A stretch of DNA of 64,000 nucleotides, taken from positions 9,034,001 through 9,098,000 of the forward strand of contig JAZHRO010000063.1 in the NCBI GenBank assembly GCA_037157565.1. Direction: 5' to 3'. Position numbers and translations under genes: made by a program. Shown in pieces: positions 1-9,635 of the stretch. A model generated the notes under the pieces. It ran no database searches, was not told the DNA's origin, and was given only the letters and a program-made list of their open reading frames with translations. The DNA is from Thalassia testudinum. Lineage: Eukaryota > Streptophyta > Magnoliopsida > Alismatales > Hydrocharitaceae. Every line of letters begins with the position of its first letter. The stretch's first letter is position 1.

Positions 1-1114
1 AAGGGTACGGGAAGTAGAGGGACCCGCACGCACATGTTCAGGTGGTTGAGCAGGGTTCTTCCTCTTTTGCTTCTTCTTCAAATCAAAGGTTTTTGGCTAA
101 TGAAGCCCCTCCAATCTTTCCTAATCCTCCCCATGACCCAAACCTGTATGCATATGATAATTCTATTACCTTGAGGAGTGAAAAATAAACTCAGGATCCA
201 CAACCATACTATTCTGATCTACCAAATCCTGGAGAGCTTGAGGAGATAAAGGAGAACTCTGAAGAAGATATCAAGGCTCAGGAACCTGATTCAAAAGATC
301 TAACTCATGTTCCTTTTCTTGAGGCCTTGATTAAACTTAGGAAGAAGCCTGTTGATAGTAATGAGGAGCTCTTGAATATATTCAAGAATGTCGAGATCAA
401 TATCCTGCTCCTCGATGCTATCAAACACATATCGACTTATGCTAAATTTTTGAAGGATTTATGCAACATAGAAACATAAGTCGAGGGAATCTGTTCCAAG
501 GAAGGTGGTACTCTCCGAGCAGGCTAGTTCTATTATCCTGCATCACCTTCCACAGAAAAAGAGAGATCTATGTGCTCCTTTGATTTCTTGTGTCATCGAA
601 GATTACACTTTTGATAGAGCACTTCTAGATCTAGGTGCATCTATTAACCTAATTCCGACTTCTCTTTACGAGAAATTCGGATTAGGTGAACTTCGGCCGA
701 CTTTAGTGACGCTATAGTTAGGGACCCTTCGGTCACAAATCCGCAAGGTGTTATTGAAGATATTATTGTCAAGGTTAAGGATTTCTATTTTCCTATAGAT
801 TTCCTTGTCCTTGATATGGATGTACTTGAAAATTTAAGGAACACGCCCATCATTCTGGGGCGTCCGTTCCTGGTTACTGCTAAGGCCAATATAACTATGA
901 GAGCGGTAGCATGGAAATTGCCTTAGGGGATCAGAAATTGAAATTGGATATTTTCAATGCAATTAACAAATTGAAGGATTGTGGATTTATAGAGGAACTT
1001 GAGGAAGACAATTTGAACATTGAAACTTGTATGGCGGTTTCTGTAATTGAAAGTTCCTCCTATTGTGATAGATCTGAACCGCAACCCTCTGTGGCAAACC
1101 CACCACATTTTTAA
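1..1114 (+). pseudogene. Element A gag tail and aspartic protease, broken
   Basis: Positions 1-500 read as the gag-protease junction, including the block LDAIKHISTYAKFLKDL that precedes the protease in this group. The protease core DLGAS is at 628-642 and would supply the catalytic Asp of a retropepsin. The usual downstream block (ILGRPFL) is readable around 850-875 but in a different frame, so at least one frameshift lies between about 710 and 760. There are stops at 186-188 and after 714. A further acidic stretch (911-1114) leads to the RT. The family role would be cleavage of the Gag-Pol polyprotein in the virus-like particle; this copy cannot be functional. Confidence 0.8.
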
Positions 1115-2809
1115 GAGGTTATTGATTTCGTTCACTTTCAACCTCTTCCTCTTGATGAATCTTCATTAGCATCATCCTTACCTTCAATCCTAAACCTGCC
1201 CAAGCTTGAACTGAAACCATTGCCTGAGAATTTGAAATATTAGTTTTTGGGACCTCAAAAGACACTCCCTGTGATTATCAATGCTAGATTAACTAAGGAG
1301 TAGGAGATTAAACTGATCAAGGTCCTAAAGGAACACAAGAAGGTAATTGGTTGGACCATTCATGACCTTAGGGGGATCGAGCCATCTTATTGCAATCATA
1401 GAATATTTTTGGAAGATGGATCCCGCCCTTCTCGCCAAATGTAGAGGAAATTAAACCCTAATATGCAAGAAGTGGTCAAGAAGGAAATTATCAAGTGGCT
1501 TGATCTGATAGTCCTTGGGTAAGTCCCATGCAAATTATTCCCAAGAAAGCTGGGATTACCGTTGTGACTAACGAGAAAAGAGAATCTGTCACAACTCGTT
1601 CAGCTTCCTCTTGGAGGGTTTGTATTGATTACAAGAAGCTGAATACAGCCATGAAAAAGGATCATTTCCCTTTGCCCTTTACCGATCAAATCCTTGAAAG
1701 ACTAGCTAGGCGTACTTCTGTTTCCTAAACGGTTACTCGGGATATAATCAAGTCCCTATCCATCCCAAGGATCAAGAAAAAATGACTTTCACCTGTCCTT
1801 ACGAAGCCTTTGCTTTCCGTAGGATGCCTTTTGGCTTATGCAATGCACCTGTGACTTTTCAAAGGTATATGCTAGCCATATTCTTTGACATGGTGGGAGA
1901 GTTTATGGAAGTCTTCATGGACGATTACTCTATTTTCGGAGAATCATTTAATTCTTGCCTGACTAATCTTGAAATGATTCTTAAAAGATGCATCAAAACA
2001 AGACAAGTCCTTAGCTAGGAAAAGAGTCATTTCATGACACAAGAAGGCATCGTCTTGGGTCATGTTATCTTTGAACGGGGAATCGAAGTTGACAAAGCTA
2101 AGGTTGATGCTATCTTTAAACGTCTTCCTCCCACACCTATCAAACAAATTCGATCATTTCTTGGTCATGTGGGATTCTATAGGAGGTTCATTAAGGATTT
2201 TTCTAAGGTTGCTTACCCTCTGAGCAACCTTCTTGCCAAAGATACGCCATTTGATTTCAATGAATCATGTTGTAAGGCATTTGATTTTCTTAAAATGGCA
2301 GTCACTTATGCTCTGGTGTTGCAACCACCAGTTTGGACAGCCCCATTCGAGATCATGACTGATGCTTCTAATTACACAGTCAAGGCTATTTTGGGTCAGA
2401 CGATTGACAGGAAGCCCTCTGTCATCTACTATGCTAGTAAAACTCTAGACGAGGCCCAGAGGAATTACACTATTACTAGGAAGAAATTACTAGCTGTAGC
2501 ATTTGCTTTGGAGAAATTCAGGGCTTATCTCTTAGGGTCTCATGTCATAATATATATCGACCACTCGGCCTTGAGACATCTCTTGGCCAAAAAGGATGCC
2601 AAACCCCAGCTTATTCGATGGATTCTTCTACTTCACGAATTTGATCTTGAAATCAAGGATAAATCTAGGGCACAGAATGTGGTGGCGGGTCATCTTTTGA
2701 GACTTCTGAGTGATTCTTCTCATTCAGATATTCCGATTGTTGATACTTTTCCGGACAAGACTATCCTTGCAGTATCAAATGTTCAAACTCCTTGGTTTGC
2801 AGACATGTA
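1115..2809 (+). pseudogene. Element A reverse transcriptase and RNase H, broken
   Basis: The linker at 1190-1450 is followed by RT blocks: VSPMQIIPKKAG (from about 1521), RVCIDYKKLN, FRRMPFGLCNAP (about 1806-1842) and the catalytic FMDD at 1914-1925. RNase H starts near 2355 with MTDASNY and ends near 2700 with a His-containing block. A short deletion near 1505 removes residues before SPWVSP. In-frame stops occur at about 1726-1728 and 2016-2018, the second at a position that is Trp (LSWEKSHF) in element D. The polymerase would copy element RNA into cDNA from a tRNA primer. The copy is inactive. Confidence 0.85.
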
Positions 2810-4057
2810 AAACTATTTGGCTGTTGGTCAAATCCCTCAAGATTGGACTAAGCAACAATAAGATAGACTTAAATCTGAGGTCAAATATTACTTCTGGGAG
2901 GACCCTGAACTGTATCGCATCAACTCTAATCAGATTACTCGTTGATGTGTTCCGGAGATTGAATTCAAAAGTATACTCAACTTCTACCATGCATCTGCAT
3001 GTGGACATTTCTCCGGGAAAAAGACGGTTGCAAAAATTTTACAATCTGGATTCTGTTGGCCATCTTTATTCAAGGATGCCCAGGAATTCTCGAGGTCGTG
3101 TTCCCGATGACCAAGAGAGACATGATGCCCTTAAACCCGATTCTTCCCGTCGAAATCTTTGACTTTTGGGGCATCAACTTTATGGGACCCTTCCTCCCTT
3201 CATTTGGACATCAGTACATTCTCGTTGTTGTTGATTACGTGTCCAAGTGGATCGATGCCATTCCCACCCAAACCAATGATCACAAGGTGGTCATTTATTT
3301 TGTCAAGAAGAACATTTTCAGCTAGTTCGAGATTCCGAGGGCCATCATTAGCGATGGTGGTTCTCACTTCACTAATTCCTAGTTCCATAATTTACTGGCA
3401 AAATATAGGGTAAATCACAGAATTTCCACACCTTACCATCCTCAGACAATTGGATAGGCTGAGATCTCCAATCAGGAGATCAAGAATATTATTTAGAAAA
3501 CGGTTAGGCTTGATCATAAAGACTGGACTCAAAAGCTTGAGGGCACTCTTTGGGCTTACCGTACGACGTACAAAATGCCTATCGACATGTTACCATTTCA
3601 TCTGGTGTACGGAAGGGCATGCCATTTACCTGTAGAAATTGAACATAGGGCATTCTAGGCAATCAAGAAGTGCAATCTGGATTTGAGTTTAGCCGGAAAG
3701 ACCAGGAAACTCCAACTATCTGAGTTGGAGGAGCTTAGAAATGACGCATACGAGAATGCCAAGATCTATAAGGCTCAGATCAAAGCTCTTCATGACCAAT
3801 TGATTTCTCACAAGAGCTTTGAGCCGAACCAGAAGGTCTAGCTCTTTGATTCTTGACTTAAGCTCTTTCCTAGCAAACTTAGGTCAAAATGGAATGACTC
3901 GTTCATCATCGATCAAATTTTTCCAAACGAGGCCGTTCAGATTTCTGACCCAATGATGGGTAATTCAGTTAAAGTCAACAGTCAATGTCTAAAACCTTTT
4001 ATTGACCGTATTATTCCAGAACCTGTCTTAGACATGATTGCTCTCATCATGTTGTGA
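2810..4057 (+). pseudogene. Element A integrase and C-terminal tail, broken
   Basis: Integrase blocks are readable in sequence: a zinc-finger region about 2980-3110 (damaged), the first catalytic block at 3170-3190, ISDGGSHF near 3350, the HPQT...E helix near 3440-3480, then the C-terminal DNA-binding region through LWAYRTTYK (about 3547) and [14 protein letters not shown] (about 3606). The first catalytic Asp is Asn here (codon aac at 3176-3178). Stops occur near 3324, 3381, 3456, 3495, 3657, 3841 and 3856; the last is a CGA to TGA type change. The frame closes at 4055-4057. Confidence 0.82.
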
Positions 4058-4212
4058 TTTCTTTGGCTGGGCTTCGCCTAGCTGATGGCATTAAACTCAG
4101 TAGTTGTACAGTTTGACTCAGAGCTGACCTGAGCATCATATTCAGGTGAAATCTTCTACATTCTACCCTTCCTTTCATGTCTTTTATTCTCAATGTGGAC
4201 ATTGCATCAGCT

Positions 4213-4228
4213 AGGCATGGGGGGGTGG
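4213..4228 (+). promoter_or_regulatory. Internal polypurine-like G-run after pol, element A
   Basis: The tract aggcatgggggggtgg lies about 155 bases after the pol stop and about 1.25 kb before the LTR. It resembles the tract that touches the LTR (atgggggta, 5471-5479). Elements D, F and G carry the same kind of tract at the equivalent place. A second site for plus-strand priming is a possible role; this is inference. Confidence 0.5.
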
Positions 4229-4638
4229 ATTCATTTCTGAATCATTTTGTTAGATCTATGGAATTCTTGTAAATTATACTTATTTTCTTTTATATATATA
4301 TAATAATAATAAATTGGATTAGGAAAAGAATACTTCGGCATTAGGACTTTTCAATCTTAGGAAATATTACAGTAGGATCTGAACACTAAGACCCTTCAGG
4401 TCTTTGGGCTTAATCAACTCAGGTATCCACTAAAATGTGGATTTGTTTATCGAGTTCTTGCCATCCTGAATTCTATTTCAATTGTATTAAATAAGTTTGG
4501 GTGATAAGTACACGACTTATCAACCCGCCCTCTGATTTGAGGGAATTTTAAGTCTAAGCATCTACACACTATTCGTCACTGACTCATTGTTCGGCAATTT
4601 TAACTGAAATTGGGTAGCTAATGAACCTTCTAGGGTGG

Positions 4639-4701
4639 TATGGCTAGCAAGTTATCATGAGTAACAGTCCATAGGTAGATTGTCTAGAACCCAGCCACTG
4701 G
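4639..4701 (+). repeat. 3' UTR repeat, copy 1 (element A)
   Basis: A block starting tatggctagcaagttatcatg and ending at cccagccactg. Copy 2 lies about 220 bases downstream. Both copies also occur at matching positions in element G (51319-51381 and 51519-51580). Confidence 0.75.
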
Positions 4702-4859
4702 ACCATTCTTTTCCTACTACTTTTAGGTAAATCTTAGACTAGGGAAGCCACCTACTTAAAAAAAGGAAAAGAAAGTCCAAAAGAAAAAAAATAGAGAAAA
4801 AGAAAAAGAAAAGGAGAAAAGAAACAAAGAAAAACAAAAGCCACACTTTACCGCATGAG

Positions 4860-4920
4860 TATGGCTGGCAAGTTATCATGGGCAACAACCCATTGGTAGG
4901 TTGTCTAGAACCTAGCTCAA
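4860..4920 (+). repeat. 3' UTR repeat, copy 2 (element A)
   Basis: Related to copy 1 over its whole length. It contains atggg-caacaa-cccat, a 5-bp stem with a 6-base loop, so an RNA hairpin is possible. Confidence 0.72.
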
Positions 4921-4976
4921 GAAATGCATGTTTAATTCCTAATACATTTAGGAAGAAGCAAAGAAGTAGAATAAGT

Positions 4977-5040
4977 TGGGGAGATATACACTGGATTCAC
5001 CCTTGTGTTGACCCCATAAAAAGAAAAGTAGGGAGAAAGC
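4977..5040 (+). other. Conserved 3' UTR block (GGGGAGATATACAC), element A
   Basis: Starts ggggagatatacac, continues through gtgttgacc and ends in gggagaaagc. The same order of words appears in element G (51637-51702) and, more diverged, in element D (56007-56063). It is non-coding in all three. Confidence 0.65.
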
Positions 5041-5442
5041 TACTGGTCATATACATACACCTTTAGGTAGAATTCTTTTTAAGGTCACCTAGGGGCATAG
5101 AAACCTGAAGTTCGTTCTAATTCCCGATCAATGAGTCTATCACATTCACAAAAAGAAGCTTAGAACTTAGGGTTCTCATCAAGTCTTGGGTGAGTTGGGT
5201 GGCCGTAGAAAGCCACTCTGTAACCCTAAACTCAAAAATCCAAAAAACCTAGAAAAGAAGAAAAAGGAGAAAAAGAGATCCTTCTTTGAATAAGGCGAGG
5301 GCTTGAGGTGGTCTGCATTTTGGCAGATACCCAGGCGCTATTGTGTCTTTGAAAGTTCAGGTCCTAATAAAAAATTTTTTAATGTTGAAAATGACTTTTG
5401 CCTGAGTAATCCAACCCTAATTCTTTTATAATAGCATGTAGT

Positions 5443-5479
5443 TTTTGCTAGGGACTAAAAAAAGATAGGCATGGGGGTA
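5443..5479 (+). promoter_or_regulatory. Element A palindrome relic and 3' polypurine tract
   Basis: The left arm ttttgctag and centre gga are intact, but the right arm is degraded in this copy. It is followed by agataggcatgggggta, which ends exactly at the LTR start (tgatgtgc at 5480). In LTR retrotransposons this purine tract primes plus-strand synthesis. Confidence 0.75.
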
Positions 5480-7157
5480 TGATGTGCATACATCTAAATA
5501 GCCAAAAAAGTCTATTAATGCATGTTCTTAGTGTCATATTAGCATCATACATTGTAAATATTTCATAACATGCATAATCATGCATTCATGTCAAATTGTA
5601 TAAATTGTATAATAATTATCTCCTTTCATGGTCAGGGATAGGGAGAATTTTAATCGGGCCCTTGGATCGAAGATCCAACCGTATGGATCTAATCAGGGAG
5701 ATAATTGGAGTTCAACGACTTCAAGATCGCCCTGATCGAACATCTGTAGCACCAGATATAGACCGAGGAAGCCTAAAGATGAAGGGCCAAGATGGTGCCA
5801 AACTGCACTTTAGATGACAAATCCGACCGCACGGATGGGTTTGGATCAATGATCGTAGCCTAACGGTGCAAAAATCAGCTCAATCCGACATCCATGGCAC
5901 CTTCTACATGTCATAGAAGATGGATGGCTGTGATGGCACCACGTGGCACCATCACAGCCACCCAAATCGACTGTAGCACCGCTCCCCATCTTATGGAGGT
6001 GCAACAAGGTGAGATTTGGGCCATTGGATCTTGATCCAATGGCTGTGAGCACGCACGCCTAAAACAAAAGCCCAACAAAGAACATGAGGCAACTTAATGG
6101 TTACGCCGCTGTGACGCGAGGTGCGCGTTAGAAACGTAGCGCGCCTCAAATCAGGCTTGGGCATGGGAGCGGGTGCAATCCAGCTGTTAGATGGCGATCG
6201 GGCGAGTGAGAAGTGGAGACGTGGTGCATGGAGGAGCCTTGGATCGCCACGCACATGATGACTCACTTCTGCACGCCCCATCGCATGCATGGGCATGGTT
6301 AGGCATAGAAGAAGGCACGTGGAGGAGTAATCTAAGCCATCCGATCTCGTGATCAGACGATTGAGATTTCGAGAACATGGGCGAGCATTATGCGTGCAGT
6401 AGGTGAGGAGGCAGGCGCGTGCGAGGCTACGGTGACGTGGGGTCTTTAGTGATGCTTAAATCCGTCACTAAAGACCCCTTCATTTAATGTTTTAATTTTG
6501 AAATGACCAAATTGCCTCCCATCCTTGCAACTATGAAAGGAGACCCCTACCCTATGAAATCCTCATCCCTTCCTTCACCTCTCTCCCTCTCCAGAGCTCA
6601 AGAGAGCCAAATACAATTTTCTCACCCCTGTTCCATAAGTGGATCCCTCGACGACGACGTCGTGCTACCTTATTCCCGCTTCTTCCTGCTTCATCCTCCT
6701 TCCTACTTCGTCCTCCATCTTCTAGGCGTCGCTCCGTCCGGCTCGTCCTCCAAGTATTCATCGAGGAGGATAACATCTCTCTCCCTTCATTTTAGTCACT
6801 TTCTAGAATAGGATTTCCCACTTTCTAGTTGTAATCATTTCCTATTTTCTAGTTGTAAAAACATTTTTATTACATCAAGTGATTGTTCTCCCTCTCTCTC
6901 TTTTTCTCTCTCTTATTGTTTATATCAATTCCATTGTAATTATTTCATTTTCAAACAAAAACACAAAAAAATATAATTGTGAATTTAAGATCGACGTAGC
7001 CTCCCTGTGTTTGACTCGGAATTCTTAGAATTTAGATATAAATTTATCTGTTAACGGATTTCTTTGCAAATAGAACTACAATGATGGGTTTTTCAAATCC
7101 AATTTCGATCCCGTAGTCTTCCGCTCTCAATAGGGGGTCCCACCCTTCTGGACAACA
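5480..7157 (+). repeat. Element A 3' LTR
   Basis: Starts TGATGTGC directly after the polypurine tract and is taken to end at gacaaca (7157), giving 1678 bp with TG...CA ends. The length agrees with the 1700 bp left LTR of element G, and blocks are shared: 'ggagttcaacgact', 'agatcgccctgatc', the palindrome at 6439-6478 and the following 'aaaggagacccc'. The TATA position reads tatgaaagg here but tataaaagg in G, so the promoter is probably damaged. The right end is less certain than the left because the partner LTR is not in the window. Confidence 0.75.
6439..6478. promoter_or_regulatory. Perfect 14-bp inverted repeat in element A LTR
   Basis: Arms ggggtctttagtga (6439-6452) and tcactaaagacccc (6465-6478) pair perfectly around a 12-base loop. 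It sits about 55 bases upstream of the TATA-like position. The equivalent site in element G (47147-47180) has a different stem sequence that also pairs perfectly. Confidence 0.75.
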
Positions 7158-7418
7158 AGTAATTTAAGGGTTGATCTAACCTAGTCGTGTTTTGGGGAGC
7201 CAAGATTAGGTCTAATTAGGGATTACACTCTAAGGATTAGATCGATTGCTTATACTGAGAGGGTGGTATTCTCACATCTATCTTCTCTCTCTCATCCTTA
7301 GACATTCTTCTGGTGCATGCAAGGTAGAAGATCTCTACATCCTGCTTTGCTACCACCTTTAGAGAGAAATCCTAAGAGAAGACCTAATTATCCAAGATCT
7401 GGATCTAAACCCTCTTTA
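7158..7418 (+). other. Element B 5' leader, no gene
   Basis: Between the LTR of A and the first gag ATG. I see no primer site here, which supports the view that A inserted downstream of the 5' LTR of B rather than being a tandem partner of it. Confidence 0.5.
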
Positions 7419-8924
7419 ATGGCTAGTCACCACGAGGAAGATGAGGTTGAAGAGGAGGAACAAAATCTAGATCCAATGGCTTTCTTACAGAGGTAGATTG
7501 ATAGGCAGGGTTGGCATCATGATAAACAAATGTAGGTCGTAGTATAGGCCATTACCCGACTCCAAAATGGGAAAGCAGACCAACCTCTTAGAGACTTTTA
7601 CAATCTTCCTGATGCCTAACCTGAACCTTTTATTAGGGTACCTTAGGATGAGGATGATTTTGAGTTTAAACCACAAATCATTAATCTGATTCCCAACTTC
7701 CATGGCCACAACTCTGATGACCCCTTCCATCACCTTGAAGAACTTCTACACATAGGAAGGACCTTTGGCCCGAGGAACATGAATGAAAATACCTTAATGA
7801 TGAAAATGTTCCCATTTTCTTTCAAAGATAAAGCTGCTCAATGGTTGAGAATAATTGCTAGACCAATCCCAACTTGGGAAGATTTGAGAAGCACATATCT
7901 GAAAAAATTCTTTCCCATAAGAAAAAGAAATGACCTTAGATGTGCCATTACAACCTTCAAGCAGAACCCTGGGGAACAACTGCATGAGGCCTGTGAGAGG
8001 TTTAATGACTTAGCAAGGAAATGCCCTCATCATGGGATTCCCAAGTGGCACTTGGCTCAGATTTTCTATTATGGGTTAAGTGACAATTTGAAGAATTTTC
8101 TTGATGTAGCATGTTGGGGAAATTTCCTAAGCAAAGATGCTGAGGGAGCCTTTACTTATTTAAGAATATGAGTGAAAATTCCCTCAACAATGCTCAATGT
8201 CCACCTTCAATAGATCAAATCAACCAAGGAGTGGAGTCTATGAAGTTAAGGATAATTCAAACTCGGTTGATTTAGAACTGATTGCACAACAATTGGATAA
8301 GGTGGAACTCATTGGGAAAAATGTAGAGAGTTTGGATAAGAAATTGGATGACCTTCTGAAGGGCGGGAGTTCCTTAGGTACACATTCCAGAGTAAACCCT
8401 ATGCCTACTCAAGGAATTTCCATGTTAAGCTGCACCCAACTCCCCAACCCTCTAGGTCAGGAAATGGTGCACAATATTAATGACCTAACCATGGCTCCAC
8501 CTACAAACCAACTTTACTTGGACCCATCTCTTTCTAGGTACCAAGGAGGGACCGTGATGCCCTCAAATTCTGAATTAGGCATCCTAATGCCTAATTATCC
8601 TGAGGATGTTAATGCACTCTAGGGGTACACTAGAAATGATCCCTATTCAAATACCTACAACCCTGGATGGCGTAACCATCATAACTTTGCCTGGTCAAGT
8701 CAGAAACTCGCCCAGGGACCTAACTTGACTAAGTCTAGTACTTATGGGCAACCTAGTAGCTACACACAACCATGCACATACCAGCCACAACCTACTCAGG
8801 AAACCCAACCTTCTAATATGAGTCTAGTCCTTAAAGAAATGCAAGAAATGAATTTGAGACAAAGAAGAAATGAATCAATTGAGGACAGAATTGACGAGAC
8901 GATTAGACCAATTAGTAGATGGTA
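7419..8924 (+). pseudogene. Element B gag, broken
   Basis: The ATG at 7419 opens an acidic start (ASHHEEDEVEEEE). The capsid-like core is best preserved at 7779-8170: MMKMFPFSFKDKAAQWL, YLKKFFPI, NPGEQLHEACERF and CPHHGIPKWHLAQIFYYGL. These blocks match the gag of elements D and F. After a frameshift near 8170 the reading goes on through 8622 (helical LIAQQLDKVELIGKNVESLDKKLDDLL) and the YNPGWRNHHNFAW block near 8660, then a Q/P-rich stretch to 8924. There are stops at 7494, 7533, 7545 and 7617. Gag would form the virus-like particle; this copy is dead. Confidence 0.8.
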
Positions 8925-9349
8925 GACAACTTAGGATGCTGCCATCCCAACCCGTCCCCAACCCTGGAATATTTAATAGGGTTAACCAAAACAACACACG
9001 AGAGCAGCAGGCAGACATAATTCAACTTGCTCCCCAGCACCCACCTGACTTTATTAACCCTGACCCAACTCAGGCTCGACCCATTTTGCAAAACCCACCT
9101 CACCCTTCTAACCCTAATGCTTATGCCTATTCTATCACCTAGAGAATTAGGAAACAAATTTAAGATCCATATTCTTATACATCCAAATCTTACCAAGATC
9201 TTGAGGAGCATGAATCTGACCTAAGAGACCAAGCTAATCAAGAAGATAAGGATCAGGACTCGAACACTCTTGATTTCTCTTAATCACCTTTTACTGAAGC
9301 CTTGAACAAATTAAGAAGTGGCTTGAGATTTTAAAGCAAGTCTAAGTGA
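8925..9349 (+). other. Element B gag-protease junction, decayed
   Basis: Fragments of the low-complexity gag tail are readable in shifted frames (NPTQARPIL, NPHPSNPNAY). No intact ORF. Confidence 0.5.
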
Positions 9350-9635
9350 ATATACCATTCCTTGAAGCTATTGAGAACATCTCGGCCTATGCAAAATTTC
9401 TTAAGGAAATTTGCACACCGAAACATCAGGCCAAATCATCAAAAGGGTCATAGTTTCTGAACAAGCTAGTGCCATCATCTTAAATAAGCTCCTTCCTAAA
9501 AAGAAAGATCCAGGGACCCCCTAAATTTCATGTGACATAGATGCTTTTATCTTGGAACAAGCCTTACTGGACCTTGGTGCCTCCATCAATCTAATCCCCA
9601 CGGAATTATATGAATAGTTGGATTTAGGTCCCTTG

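Larger units (their letters stand above)
4058..5479 (+). other. Element A 3' untranslated region
   Basis: No gene is visible in this 1.4 kb. It begins with a G-run (aggcatggggggg, 4213-4225), holds two related 60-base repeats (4639-4701 and 4860-4920), a conserved block (4977-5040) and A-rich stretches (about 4755-4850 and 5225-5280), and ends at the polypurine tract. The same layout, in the same order, is found at 50832-52140 of element G, which shows that A and G are relatives outside their coding regions. Confidence 0.8.
1..7157 (+). mobile_element. Element A: Athila-like Ty3/gypsy retrotransposon, 3' part
   Basis: The element enters from the left edge, so its 5' LTR and most of gag are outside the window. 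The visible order is gag tail, protease, RT, RNase H, integrase, a 1.4 kb 3' UTR, a polypurine tract and one LTR (5480-7157). The DLGAS protease core, the FMDD polymerase motif and the long 3' UTR match the Athila group. It abuts sequence of element B on its right, so it probably inserted into the 5' region of B. Its target duplication cannot be checked because the left end is missing. The coding region is full of stops and frameshifts, so it is a dead copy. Confidence 0.85.

Noticed and set aside
7158..7418. LTR of A as the shared 5' LTR of B (tandem arrangement)
   Set aside because: No primer-binding site follows 7157, so B is not simply downstream of its own LTR here.
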